In this document: positions 41,702 through 50,468 of the stretch, one piece after another
How positions within the stretch are numbered: the stretch's first letter is position 1
How the letters are laid out: each line of letters starts with the position of its first letter
NCBI GenBank assembly: GCA_038239485.1
Contig: JBBSET010000004.1
Coordinates: 1-64,000 of the forward strand
From: DASQEH01 sp038239485
Lineage (GTDB): Bacteria > Actinomycetota > Actinomycetes > Propionibacteriales > Nocardioidaceae
Reading direction: 5' to 3'
DNA: 64,000 nt
Translations under genes and position numbers: made by a program
Notes under the pieces: model-generated
The model's input: only the letters and a program-made list of their open reading frames with translations
Database searches by the model: none
What the model was told of the DNA's origin: nothing

Positions 41702-42064
41702 ATGATCGACTCGCTGACGACGGCGATCGCCATCTATGCGGGCTTCGTGACCGTGGTCGCTCTCGGCTGCTTCGCTGTGGTCAAGGGACGGCCGTTCTTC
41801 CTCGACTCCATGGTGTTCATCCTCGAGGCGGCGCTCCTGATCCGTGCCATGGTGGGCGTGGCGGCGATGGCGACAGGGCGCCACGACGTGCCCGGTGCCA
41901 CGCATATCGCCTACCTGATCTCGTCGGTGGCGATCCTCCCGGTGATGTTCACAAGCCTCATCGACGACCGCAGCCGCTGGTCGGCCGCGGTCATCGCCGC
42001 GGCGTGCCTGGCGATCCTCGTCATCGCCATCCGGCTCGAGATCACGTGGTCCGGCGGTGTCTGA
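41702..42064 (+). CDS. Small four-helix membrane protein
   Basis: 120 residues with four predicted TM segments and almost no loops: IAIYAGFVTVVALGCFAVV, MVFILEAALLIRAMVGVAAM, THIAYLISSVAILPVMF and WSAAVIAAACLAILVIAI. No family is recognised. ATG at 41702 follows GGAG at good spacing. The stop overlaps the GTG of the next membrane-protein gene by 8 bp, so the two are almost certainly co-translated and may form a complex. Confidence 0.75.
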   Translation: MIDSLTTAIAIYAGFVTVVALGCFAVVKGRPFFLDSMVFILEAALLIRAMVGVAAMATGRHDVPGATHIAYLISSVAILPVMFTSLIDDRSRWSAAVIAAACLAILVIAIRLEITWSGGV

Positions 42065-42533
42065 CCCGGCCGGCCAGCCGGCTGAGACAACGACGGCTGC
42101 AAGGGATACCGCCGCGAAGACCGGCCCGCACCGGGTCCTGATCGCTCTCTACGCTCTGTTCACGCTGGCCGCGGGAGCCCGCAGCATCGTGCAGCTCGCG
42201 ACCGACGCCGGCCGGGCGCCGCTCGCCTACAGCCTGTCCCTGGTTGCGGCGTGCACGTATGCCGCGGGGTGGTACGCCATCCGGCGAGCCTCGCGAGGGA
42301 GCACAGGGCTCGCCAGCATCCTGCTTTGGGTGGAGCTCTCCGGCGTCGTCCTCGTGGGCACGCTCAGCCGGGTCGAGCCGGGCTGGTTCCCCGATGCGAG
42401 TGTCTGGTCCGACTTCGGCGTCGGCTACGGCTTCGTCCCCACGCTGCTCCCCATCTGCGGCCTGCTGTGGCTGCGCTGGCAGATCCGCACGAACCGGCAG
42501 GGCGACGGCGACGGCGCCCCCATGGCCCGATGA
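42057..42533 (+). CDS. Small integral membrane protein, partner of upstream gene
   Basis: 158 residues with four hydrophobic helices (HRVLIALYALFTLAAGARSI, YSLSLVAACTYAAGWYAI, ILLWVELSGVVLVGTL and FVPTLLPICGLLWLRW), and charged ends. No family recognised. GTG at 42057 overlaps the preceding stop by 8 bp. The two-gene pair of tiny polytopic proteins suggests a hetero-oligomeric membrane unit (inference). A seven-codon open frame immediately after it repeats the CCCGATGAGC sequence found at the next gene start. Confidence 0.75.
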   Translation: MSDPAGQPAETTTAARDTAAKTGPHRVLIALYALFTLAAGARSIVQLATDAGRAPLAYSLSLVAACTYAAGWYAIRRASRGSTGLASILLWVELSGVVLVGTLSRVEPGWFPDASVWSDFGVGYGFVPTLLPICGLLWLRWQIRTNRQGDGDGAPMAR

Positions 42534-42549
42534 GCGCCACGACAGCCCG

Positions 42550-43458
42550 ATGAGCATCACCCTCGCGGAAGCGATCGCCCGCGGTCCGGTCGTGCTCGAC
42601 GGCGGCCTGGCGACCCAGCTCGAAGCCCAGGGCAATGATCTGGGGTCCGCGTTGTGGTCGGCCAGGCTGCTGCTGGACGAGCCGGCCGAGATCGTCGAGG
42701 CCCATCGTCGGTACTTCCAGGCCGGAGCACACGTGGCGATCACGGCGTCGTACCAAGCGTCGTTCGACGGGTTCGCCTCCCTCGGCGTCGACCGAGCCGC
42801 GACGGCTGAGCTGCTACGACGAAGCGTCGAGCTGGCAACCACGGCTCGGGACGAGGTCGCCGACGGCACGGCGCGCTGGGTCGCCGCCTCGGTCGGTCCC
42901 TACGGGGCCGCGCGAGCTGACGGGTCGGAGTACCGAGGCGACTACGGCATCGGGGTCGAAGAGCTCCGTTGCTGGCACCGCCAGAGGTTGTCCGTGCTCG
43001 CCGAGGCCGGCGCCGACCTGTTGGCGCTGGAGACCATCCCCTGCCTGGCGGAGGTCGAAGCCCTGCTCACGGAGGTCGCCGGGACCGGCGTCGAGTGCTG
43101 GCTGTCGCTGAGCTGCGACCAGGGCTCGACGCGCGCCGGAGAGCCGGCCGCCGAGGCGTTCGCGATGGCCCGTGACGTCGCCGAGGTGGTTGCCGTCGGC
43201 GTGAACTGCACCGCTCCCGACCAGGCCGCTGGGCTGGTCGAGCTCGCCCGCGTCGTGAGCGGCAAGCCGGTGGTCGTCTACCCCAACAGCGGCGAGGGCT
43301 GGGACGCGCAGGCTCGGCGCTGGACCGGATCCCCTCGCTTCACCCCCGAGCAGATCGATGACTGGGTGGCCGGCGGGGCTCGCCTGGTGGGCGGTTGCTG
43401 CCGGGTCGGGCCTGCGCAGATCCAGGCGGTCGCGAGGACGCTGGCCGCCACGACTTAG
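42550..43458 (+). CDS. mmuM: Homocysteine S-methyltransferase
   Basis: 302-residue cobalamin-independent homocysteine methyltransferase of the MmuM type, using S-methylmethionine or SAM as methyl donor. Zinc cysteines lie in VAVGVNCTAP and LVGGCCRVGP, with the N-terminal VLDGGLATQLEAQG block. The ATG at 42550 follows the membrane-protein gene by 16 bp. It belongs to methionine salvage and recycling. Size and motifs are complete. Confidence 0.93.
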   Translation: MSITLAEAIARGPVVLDGGLATQLEAQGNDLGSALWSARLLLDEPAEIVEAHRRYFQAGAHVAITASYQASFDGFASLGVDRAATAELLRRSVELATTARDEVADGTARWVAASVGPYGAARADGSEYRGDYGIGVEELRCWHRQRLSVLAEAGADLLALETIPCLAEVEALLTEVAGTGVECWLSLSCDQGSTRAGEPAAEAFAMARDVAEVVAVGVNCTAPDQAAGLVELARVVSGKPVVVYPNSGEGWDAQARRWTGSPRFTPEQIDDWVAGGARLVGGCCRVGPAQIQAVARTLAATT

Positions 43459-43507
43459 GCTGGCCGCGACATGCTGACGCCTAGAGGCCGACGGAAGACG
43501 GGACACG

Positions 43508-44551
43508 ATGACCGTGCAGAGCACCGAGGGGCACACCACCAAGGGTGCCTATGTCGAGTCGGGCAAGGAGTTCTCGCGCGACACGAACTACATCACGACC
43601 CGCATCACCGCTGACGGCCGCGACGGCTACCCGGTCGAGCCGGGACGCTACCGACTGGTGGTGGCGCGTGCGTGTCCCTGGGCCAACCGCGCCATCATCG
43701 TGCGCCGCCTCCTCGGGCTGGAGGGCGTGCTCTCGATGGGCATCTGCGGGCCGACACACGACAAGCGAAGCTGGACCTTCGACCTGGACCCCGACGCCGT
43801 CGACCCGGTGCTCGGCATCAAGTATCTGCAGCAGGCGTACTTCGCCCGCACCCCGGGATACGAGCGCGGGATCACGGTGCCCGCGATCGTCGACATCCCC
43901 ACCGGCCAGGTCGTGACCAACGACTTTCCACAGATCACGCTCGACCTCTCGACACAGTGGCGCGAGTACCACCGCGAGGGGGCGCCCGACCTGTACCCGG
44001 AGCCGTTGCGCGACGAGATCGACGAGGTGGCCCAGCTGGTCTTCCGCGACGTCAACAACGGCGTCTACCGCTGCGGGTTCGCGGGCTCGCAGGAGTCCTA
44101 CAACCGCGCCTACGACCGGCTCTTCTCGCGTCTGGACTGGCTCAGCGAGCGACTCTGCGACCGTCGGTACCTGGTCGGAGACACGATCACCGAGGCGGAC
44201 GTCAGGCTCTTCACCACGCTCGCCCGGTTCGACCCGGTCTACCACGGTCACTTCAAGTGCAACCGGACCAAGCTCAGCGAGATGCCGGTGCTGTGGGCCT
44301 ACGCCCGCGACCTCTTCCAGACCCCGGGCTTCGGCGATACGACGGACTTCGTCCAGATCAAGCAGCACTACTACATCGTCCACGTCGACATCAACCCCAC
44401 TCAGATCGTCCCGAAGGGCCCGGACCTTTTGAACTGGCTGGAGCCGCACAACCGCGAGCAGCTCGGTGGACGACCGTTCGGTGACGGTACCCCTCCCGGT
44501 CCGCCCGCTGGCCGGGAGCGGGTAGCCGCCGCGCATACCCCGCTGAGCTGA
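43508..44551 (+). CDS. Xi-class glutathione S-transferase-like (quinone) reductase
   Basis: 347 residues of the YqjG/ECM4 xi-class GST family, S-glutathionyl-hydroquinone reductases. The catalytic cysteine is in ACPWANR within a thioredoxin-fold domain (about 50-140); the helical C-terminal domain has YNRAYDRLFSRLDWLSERL and YLVGDTITEADVRLFTTL. The enzyme removes a thiol adduct from quinols. In mycothiol-using bacteria the co-substrate may be mycothiol (inference). ATG at 43508. Confidence 0.92.
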   Translation: MTVQSTEGHTTKGAYVESGKEFSRDTNYITTRITADGRDGYPVEPGRYRLVVARACPWANRAIIVRRLLGLEGVLSMGICGPTHDKRSWTFDLDPDAVDPVLGIKYLQQAYFARTPGYERGITVPAIVDIPTGQVVTNDFPQITLDLSTQWREYHREGAPDLYPEPLRDEIDEVAQLVFRDVNNGVYRCGFAGSQESYNRAYDRLFSRLDWLSERLCDRRYLVGDTITEADVRLFTTLARFDPVYHGHFKCNRTKLSEMPVLWAYARDLFQTPGFGDTTDFVQIKQHYYIVHVDINPTQIVPKGPDLLNWLEPHNREQLGGRPFGDGTPPGPPAGRERVAAAHTPLS

Positions 44552-44675
44552 TGGACAGGAGCTCCGCGGGCTCGGCCGGTCCGAACCGCCTCCCCTGTCG
44601 CCTCAGCACGACCCCCGCCTGAACGAGGACGAAGACGAGAAGGAGGACTGGCAGGGTGGCCCCCGGTTCTGAGCC

Positions 44676-45323
44676 TCAGAAGGATTGTTTGTAGACGAGC
44701 TCGAGCGCGAACTCAGCCAAGACAGCGATCGGGATCACGAGGACCAACCAGCGCCCGATCTGGCGGTGCTGCTGCCCCCGGAGCCCGAGCAGGACGATGG
44801 CGACGGCCCCCATCACCGCGAACAGCACAGCGCTCGACCAGTAGTGCAGACGCCAGCCGTAGGCGACCAGGGCCTCGGAGAAGAACGCCGACGCCAGCAC
44901 GGCCGGGCCGGCCCCGACGAGCCGTCGCGGCGCATCCCACCACAGCCGACCGGCGGCGCCGAACACCGGGCCGCCGACCACCCCGCACGCCACCCAGAAC
45001 AGCACGATGCCGTGCGAGACGGGGTACCCCCGAGCGGTCGCGGTCGCGTAGTAGCCCACCAGCTCGAGCAGGCACGCGCTCAGTCCTGACAACGCCGCCG
45101 AACCCGGCCGCCGCCAGATCGCCCCCAACAGGAACGCGGGCGTCAACCACGGGCTGGCGGCGTTCACCAGGCTCAGCCACGGCGCGTCGAGGTACGTCTG
45201 GAGCATCGACGTCGACGCTCCGACGAGGAGGCCGACCACGACGACGAGCGCGCCGGCCAGCCACCCCGGCGGCTTCGAGGCCTCACTCAACTCCTCGAGG
45301 CGGGACTCGTTCGCAATCGTCAC
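44676..45323 (-). CDS. DUF6518-like integral membrane protein
   Basis: 215 residues with about six hydrophobic helices. The LSLVNAASPWLTPAFLLGAI segment and the overall layout are like the actinobacterial DUF6518 membrane proteins; the assignment is from memory and moderate. No charged signature of a transporter or enzyme was found. GTG at 45323 begins TIANESRLEEL; the open frame upstream is unconserved. Confidence 0.65.
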   Translation of the reverse strand: MTIANESRLEELSEASKPPGWLAGALVVVVGLLVGASTSMLQTYLDAPWLSLVNAASPWLTPAFLLGAIWRRPGSAALSGLSACLLELVGYYATATARGYPVSHGIVLFWVACGVVGGPVFGAAGRLWWDAPRRLVGAGPAVLASAFFSEALVAYGWRLHYWSSAVLFAVMGAVAIVLLGLRGQQHRQIGRWLVLVIPIAVLAEFALELVYKQSF

Positions 45324-45379
45324 GGCAGCAACCGTACTGCCCCGTCCCGGTCGAACCGGTGACCGAGACGGCGACCTCC

Positions 45380-45835
45380 CTACTCTTCGCCGATGTCCTC
45401 GTTCCACAGTGCCGGGTGAGCGCCGATGAAGTCGTTCATCATCCGCACACACTCCTGGTCGTCGAGAATGGTCACTCTCACGCCGTTCTCCGCCAGCCAG
45501 TCGTGACCGCCGAAGAAGGTCTGAGCCTCTCCGATCACGACGTTGGAGATCCCGAACTGGCGGATCAGCCCGCTGCAGAACCAGCACGGCGACAGTGTGG
45601 TGACCATCGTCGTCCCTCGGTACGACGCCTGTCGCCCGGCGTTGCGGAAGGCCGAGGTCTCCCCGTGCATTGATGGGTCGTCGTCCTGGACGCGTCGGTT
45701 GTGGCCGCGCCCGAGCAGGCTCCCGTCACGGCCGAACAACGCTCCCCCGATGGGGATACCGCCTTCGGACAGCCCGGTGCGGGCCTCCTCGATCGCGACC
45801 GCCAGCATCGCCGCCGGGTCAGGCCTGGCAGGCAC
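45380..45835 (-). CDS. Nucleoside/cytosine deaminase (CDA superfamily)
   Basis: 151-residue zinc deaminase of the yeast FCY1/guanine deaminase-like branch. The zinc and catalytic residues are present: MHGETSAF (His, Glu) and LSPCWFCSGLI (two Cys). The GISNVVIGEAQTFFGG block and C-terminal NEDIGEE (Trp/Asp-rich tail) resemble eukaryote-type cytosine deaminase, which is distinct from bacterial CodA (amidohydrolase). The GTG at 45835 is 2 bp after the permease stop, so the pair is an operon for cytosine or related base salvage. Confidence 0.87.
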   Translation of the reverse strand: MPARPDPAAMLAVAIEEARTGLSEGGIPIGGALFGRDGSLLGRGHNRRVQDDDPSMHGETSAFRNAGRQASYRGTTMVTTLSPCWFCSGLIRQFGISNVVIGEAQTFFGGHDWLAENGVRVTILDDQECVRMMNDFIGAHPALWNEDIGEE

Positions 45836-45837
45836 GG

Positions 45838-47265
45838 TCAGGCGGCGCTTCCAGTCTCGCTGCGGATGGCTGTCAGACTGGGCTGCGGCATCACCAGGTA
45901 GAGGATCCAGTAGGACACCGCCGAGATGACGAACCCGACCTCGAACGTGATGTCACCGACGGACGGGTGAGCCTTCGGGACGACGCCGACGTACTTCGTC
46001 TGGTTGGCGAAGAGCCAGATGGAGATGACCATTCCCAACGCCATCGCGATCGGACCCGCCCAGTTCACCGATCGCCTCGACATCAGCGGCTCCAGGTCCT
46101 GGCCGCGCCGCAACCACCGGTCGACGAGCACGACGCCCAGCCAGGGGCTGATCCAGTAGCTGATCACCAGCAGGAAGTTCTCGTAGTTGGTGCCGGCGTT
46201 GCCCAGCCCGAACGCGGCGACCACCAGCCCGATGAGACCGAGCCCCAAGGCGACCATCGCCCGCGACTCGCGCGTCGGGAGCCTGATGCCGACGGCCATG
46301 AAGGACATCGCGCCGGAGTAGACGTTGAGGGCGTTCGCTGCGACAGCGCCCAGGCAGATGGCCAGCAGGGTCAACTTGGCGAGGAAGGTCGGCAGCAGCC
46401 CGGTGAACTGCCCCGGGTCGACCGCGGATCCGCCCGCCGTCACCATGCCCGCACCCGCGACCTCGAGCAGCACACAGGACGCAAAGAGTCCGAGTCCGGC
46501 GCTCAGAGCCACCGGGAGCGCCTTGGTGGTCGGCGGCAGGTAGCGGGTGTAGTCGGAGGCGTAAGGGTTCCATCCGCACGCATACCCGAACGACGCGCCC
46601 ATCATGAGCAGGAAGCCGCCCGTCGTGGGCGGCGCGAAGTCCGTCATCGCGGCGGCGCCGGGGTGCGACTTGGAGAGCACCACGATGCAGGCGATGACGA
46701 AGATGATCGACAGCACCGGGAAGGCGTACCGCTCGAACGCGTGCACCAGGTTGTGCCCCAGGAAGGCGATCGCGAGCTGGGCGGCCACGACGATGATCAG
46801 ACAGAGCAGCTTCGGGAGGCCGGAGACGAGCGCGTGCAGCGCGAGCGCGCCCGAGATGCTGTTGACCGCGAACCACCCGACCCCTGCGACGACGGCGTTG
46901 AGACCTGCGGGGAACACGTTGCCGATGAAGCCGAACCCTGTCCGGCTGATCACCATCTGGCACAGCCCGCTCGGCGGTCCCCAGCTGGACAGGACTCCGT
47001 GCGTGACGGAGCCGAGTGCGGTACCGAGCACGATGGCGGCCACGCACTGCCAGAACGTCAGCCCCCAGTAGAGGACGCCGAGGATGCCGACGCCGATGGT
47101 GGCGAACTCCATGTTGGGAGACGACCAGGTCCAGACCAGCTGGAGCGGGCCGCCGTGCCGCGCCTCGAGCGGGATGAACTCCACCCCGCCCGGCTCGACG
47201 GCGACGACCTTGTCGGCGTAGCTGCGGACGAGATCCTCGGGTTTGGTGCCGGTCGCAGTAGACAT
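45838..47265 (-). CDS. NCS1 cytosine/purine permease
   Basis: 475-residue nucleobase:cation symporter-1 with about 12 TM helices. SGLCQMVISRTGFGFIGNVFPA, FGYACGWNPYASDYTRYLPP and GVVLVDRWLRRG are NCS1 blocks. It imports cytosine, purines or allantoin-type bases. Start is the ATG at 47265 (a GTG two codons earlier is possible); no ribosome-binding site is visible and TAATGT lies just upstream. Immediately followed by the deaminase, which argues for cytosine as substrate. Confidence 0.92.
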   Translation of the reverse strand: MSTATGTKPEDLVRSYADKVVAVEPGGVEFIPLEARHGGPLQLVWTWSSPNMEFATIGVGILGVLYWGLTFWQCVAAIVLGTALGSVTHGVLSSWGPPSGLCQMVISRTGFGFIGNVFPAGLNAVVAGVGWFAVNSISGALALHALVSGLPKLLCLIIVVAAQLAIAFLGHNLVHAFERYAFPVLSIIFVIACIVVLSKSHPGAAAMTDFAPPTTGGFLLMMGASFGYACGWNPYASDYTRYLPPTTKALPVALSAGLGLFASCVLLEVAGAGMVTAGGSAVDPGQFTGLLPTFLAKLTLLAICLGAVAANALNVYSGAMSFMAVGIRLPTRESRAMVALGLGLIGLVVAAFGLGNAGTNYENFLLVISYWISPWLGVVLVDRWLRRGQDLEPLMSRRSVNWAGPIAMALGMVISIWLFANQTKYVGVVPKAHPSVGDITFEVGFVISAVSYWILYLVMPQPSLTAIRSETGSAA

Positions 47266-47389
47266 GACCACATTATCGTGGGCGAAGCGCTCGGTGTCGT
47301 TGCGCGCTCGTTACTGTGGCGTTTCCGGTGCTTCGCCGGAGCTGGGACTGGGTGGGGCCGGACGGGTGTCCGCGGGTACGTTGAGCCGG

Positions 47390-48178
47390 ATGCGCATCGC
47401 TACGTGGAACGTCAACTCGATCCGGGCCAGAGTCGACCGGGTAGCCGGCTGGCTTCGCGCCAACGAGGTCGACGTCCTCGCGATCCAGGAGACCAAGTGC
47501 CGCGACGACCAGTTCCCCGGCGGAGTCTTCGAGGGTCTCGGGTACGAGTGGGCGCATCACGGCACCTCGCGGTGGAACGGCGTGGCGATCGTGTCTCGCG
47601 TCGGCCTGGTCGACGTCCAGCGCGGTTTTCCCGGCCAGCCCGCCTGGGGCGAACCGCCCGCGGTGGAGACCAGAGCCGTCGCGGCGACATGCGGCGGCGT
47701 CCGCGTCTGGAGCGTGTACGTCCCGAACGGCCGTGAGCTCGGGCATCCCCACCTGGACTACAAGCTCGCCTGGGTGGCGGCCCTGCGATCGGCAGGCGCC
47801 GGCTGGCTGGCCGCCGACCCGTCCGCGCTGGTCGCGCTGATGGGCGACTGGAACATCGCCCCCTACGACGAGGACGTGTGGGACATGGCCGCGTTCGCTG
47901 GTTCGACCCACGTCTCCCCACCGGAGCGAGCCGGCTTCCTCGCCATCGACGACATCGGTTTCACCGACGTGGTACGGCCCTACGCGCCCGGCCCAGGTGT
48001 CTTCACCTACTGGGACTACACCCGCCTTCGCTTCGCCCGTCGCGAAGGGATGCGGATCGACTTCTGCCTCGCGAGCCCGGCCCTTGCCGCCAGCGTCGTC
48101 GGCGGCGGCATCGACAGGCAGGCTCGCAAAGGCAAGGGCGCCAGCGACCACGCCCCGGTCATCGTCGACATCGACTGA
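47390..48178 (+). CDS. xth: Exodeoxyribonuclease III
   Basis: 262-residue Xth/ExoA AP endonuclease. ATWNVNSIRARVDRV, AIQETKCRD, LMGDWNIAPYDEDVWD and SDHAPVIVDI carry the metal- and phosphate-binding residues. It cuts at abasic sites and removes 3' blocking groups in base-excision repair. ATG at 47390 gives the family start. Divergent from the permease gene. Confidence 0.95.
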   Translation: MRIATWNVNSIRARVDRVAGWLRANEVDVLAIQETKCRDDQFPGGVFEGLGYEWAHHGTSRWNGVAIVSRVGLVDVQRGFPGQPAWGEPPAVETRAVAATCGGVRVWSVYVPNGRELGHPHLDYKLAWVAALRSAGAGWLAADPSALVALMGDWNIAPYDEDVWDMAAFAGSTHVSPPERAGFLAIDDIGFTDVVRPYAPGPGVFTYWDYTRLRFARREGMRIDFCLASPALAASVVGGGIDRQARKGKGASDHAPVIVDID

Positions 48179-48197
48179 CAGGTCCCAAGGTGACAGC

Positions 48198-48752
48198 TCA
48201 GCCGTTCCGCGGCGATCCGGAGACGGCGCGCCGCGCGATCGGCAGGAGGTAGGCCGCCTGTCCGATGTGCTGCAGGCAGTCTCCGAGGACGCTGACGATC
48301 CGCACGCCCGCGGTCACCGGCGGGTCCCACCGGTCGTCGACGACCCGCTCCAGATCGCCGGCGGTCAGGCCCTCGACGTAGGCCAGGCACCGCTGGTGCA
48401 CCTCGTCGTGGTACCTGTCGAGCAGGTCGGCGTCGACCCTGACCTCGGAGACGGCGGCACTGCTCTGGGCGTAGCCGGTCTCGCCCTCCTCGAACGGGAG
48501 GCCGAAGCGGTCGTGCCACCCGCTCGACGTCCAGACCTGGTCGACGCCTGCCAGCGCCGCCATGTGGTCGTCCTGTACGCGGGTCAGGTGCCAGACCAGC
48601 CAGCAGATCGAGTTGGCCTCGAGGTCGGGTCTGTACGTCGACACGTCCAGCGTGAGCCCGTCCGTGACGGACTCCACCAGCTCGCGGATCCGGTCGAAGC
48701 TGTCGGACAGCAGTTCGCGAACCGTCTCGTCACTCGTCGCGTCCCCACTCAT
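48198..48752 (-). CDS. DinB/DUF664 family protein
   Basis: 184 residues with a DinB-like four-helix metal-binding fold. SICWLVWHLTRVQDDHM and LGDCLQHIGQAAYLL provide the histidines. DUF664/DinB proteins in actinobacteria are often mycothiol-dependent transferases; bacillithiol and mycothiol S-transferases share this fold. ATG at 48752. Converges on xth with a 19-bp gap. Confidence 0.87.
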   Translation of the reverse strand: MSGDATSDETVRELLSDSFDRIRELVESVTDGLTLDVSTYRPDLEANSICWLVWHLTRVQDDHMAALAGVDQVWTSSGWHDRFGLPFEEGETGYAQSSAAVSEVRVDADLLDRYHDEVHQRCLAYVEGLTAGDLERVVDDRWDPPVTAGVRIVSVLGDCLQHIGQAAYLLPIARRAVSGSPRNG

Positions 48753-48898
48753 CTCGTCGCCCTTTCATCGTGCCTGTCGGCGAGGGGGCACCCGTCGTCC
48801 TTCGGCCGGCCATGTCACAGGCCGATAAGATAGACCCTCTGGTCGAGAGTCTTCGATCGGGCCGCACCGACTCACGAGATAGCAGGGGTTACAGGTCG

Positions 48899-50362
48899 AT
48901 GGTTCACCAGTATCGCGAGGTCGAGGACAAGTACGACGTCGGCCCGGACTTCGCCCTTCCCGGCCTGGCGGTCGACTCGGTCAAGCGGATCGAAGCGGCG
49001 ACCTACCAGCTGGAGGCCACCTACTACGACACACCCGACGCTGCTCTGCGTCGCCACGCCATCACCCTTCGCCGTCGCACCGGCGGCAAGGACGCCGGCT
49101 GGCACCTGAAGGTGCCCGCCGCCGTGGGCCGTACCGAGATCAGGGTCGACTCGCAGTCCGCGGCAGTGCCACGTGAGCTGGCAACCCTTCTCCTCGGCGT
49201 CCGCCGCGGTCAGAAGCTCGTCCCGACCGTCACGGTCTCGACAACCAGGGACAGCCATCAGCTGCTGGACGGTGACGGTCGGATGCTCGCCGAGGTGGCC
49301 GACGACAAGGTGCACACCGTCACCTCGACCGGAAGTTCGGCTGTCGATGACTGGGGGGCGGCGAGGGTAGACGACTGGCGCGAGATCGAGGTCGAGCTCG
49401 CAGGTGCCGGCGATGAGGACCTGCTCGCCCAGGTGGGCAAACGGCTGCGCAAAGCCGGGGCCCAGGAGTCGCTGAGCTCGTCGAAGTCGGGGCGAGCGCT
49501 CGGCGACCCCCCCGAGGTGACCCGACCGAAGCAGCTGGCGCGACTCGTGGACGACTACGTGCAGACCCAGTACGCCGCGATCGTCAACGGCGACCTGGCG
49601 CTGCGTCGCGACATCAACGCCGTCCACAAGACCCGGGTCGCCGTCCGTCGGTTGCGGAGCACCGTCAAGACGTTCGGCCCGCTCTTCGACCAGGCCGGTG
49701 CCGATCGCCTGGAGGCCGAGCTGGTCTGGTACGCCTCCCTGCTGGGCGACGTCCGCGACCTCGACGTGCAGGGCAGGCGGTTGTCCGACAAGGTCGCCGA
49801 GCTGCCGAAGGACCTCGTCATCGGTCCGGTGGCCGCGCGAGTCGAGTCAACCGTGGCGTCGCAGCGCGCGACCCGGTACAACCGGCTGAGGCGGGCGATG
49901 AACGGCAAGCGATACCTGGCCCTGCTAACCCTGGTCGAACAGTGGCGGGTCGACCCGCCCTGGACCGAGGCAGCCGACACGCCTAAGAAGACGGCGGAGA
50001 CGTACGTCGCGGCGGCGGAGAAGACGATGCGCAGGCGGCTTGACCGGGCTGCTCAGCCCGAGGCCGACGACGACCTGCTCCACAGTGCCCGCAAGGCCGA
50101 GAAGCGGTACCGCTACGCCTGCGAGCTCGCCCAGTCCGTGCTCAGCGGACGCACCGAGCAGGCGATCGACCGGGCCAAGGCGCTGCAGACACTGCTCGGG
50201 GAGTTCCAGGACAGCGTCGTGTGTGCCGCGATGCTGCGACAGCTGGGGATGCGGGCCGGGACGAGCGGCGGCGAGAACGGCTTCACGTACGGTCTGCTCT
50301 ACGCACAGGAGTGGGCGACGAAGCGGTCCACCCGCGCCCAGGTCATCAGGGAGTTCTGCTAG
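48899..50362 (+). CDS. CYTH-CHAD domain protein
   Basis: 487 residues. An N-terminal CYTH (triphosphate tunnel) domain (about 1-200) has REVEDKYDV, YYDTPDAALRRHAITLRRRTGG and WHLKVP; a C-terminal CHAD helical domain (about 215-480) has VHKTRVAVRRLRSTVKTFG and LHSARKAEKRYRYACEL. CYTH domains hydrolyse inorganic or thiamine triphosphate, and CHAD domains bind polyphosphate granules, so a polyphosphate role is likely. ATG at 48899 was chosen from the CYTH start; an ATG at 48812 would add 29 unconserved residues. A TAAGAT -10-like box lies near 48828. Confidence 0.9.
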   Translation: MVHQYREVEDKYDVGPDFALPGLAVDSVKRIEAATYQLEATYYDTPDAALRRHAITLRRRTGGKDAGWHLKVPAAVGRTEIRVDSQSAAVPRELATLLLGVRRGQKLVPTVTVSTTRDSHQLLDGDGRMLAEVADDKVHTVTSTGSSAVDDWGAARVDDWREIEVELAGAGDEDLLAQVGKRLRKAGAQESLSSSKSGRALGDPPEVTRPKQLARLVDDYVQTQYAAIVNGDLALRRDINAVHKTRVAVRRLRSTVKTFGPLFDQAGADRLEAELVWYASLLGDVRDLDVQGRRLSDKVAELPKDLVIGPVAARVESTVASQRATRYNRLRRAMNGKRYLALLTLVEQWRVDPPWTEAADTPKKTAETYVAAAEKTMRRRLDRAAQPEADDDLLHSARKAEKRYRYACELAQSVLSGRTEQAIDRAKALQTLLGEFQDSVVCAAMLRQLGMRAGTSGGENGFTYGLLYAQEWATKRSTRAQVIREFC

Positions 50363-50468
50363 CCGGGAGGGCGCTGGCAAACCCCGACCATGCGAGGGCT
50401 CGACGGGTTCGTTTCCCTTTCACCACTTTTCGCTAGCGGTCGCCCGCCCCGGTAGCAGACACTGGAGC

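Noticed and set aside
50040..50468. Extended N-terminus of the LuxR-type regulator
   Set aside because: It would overlap the CYTH-CHAD gene for over 300 bp in another frame, and the family start (MSLLERESSL) begins at 50469.
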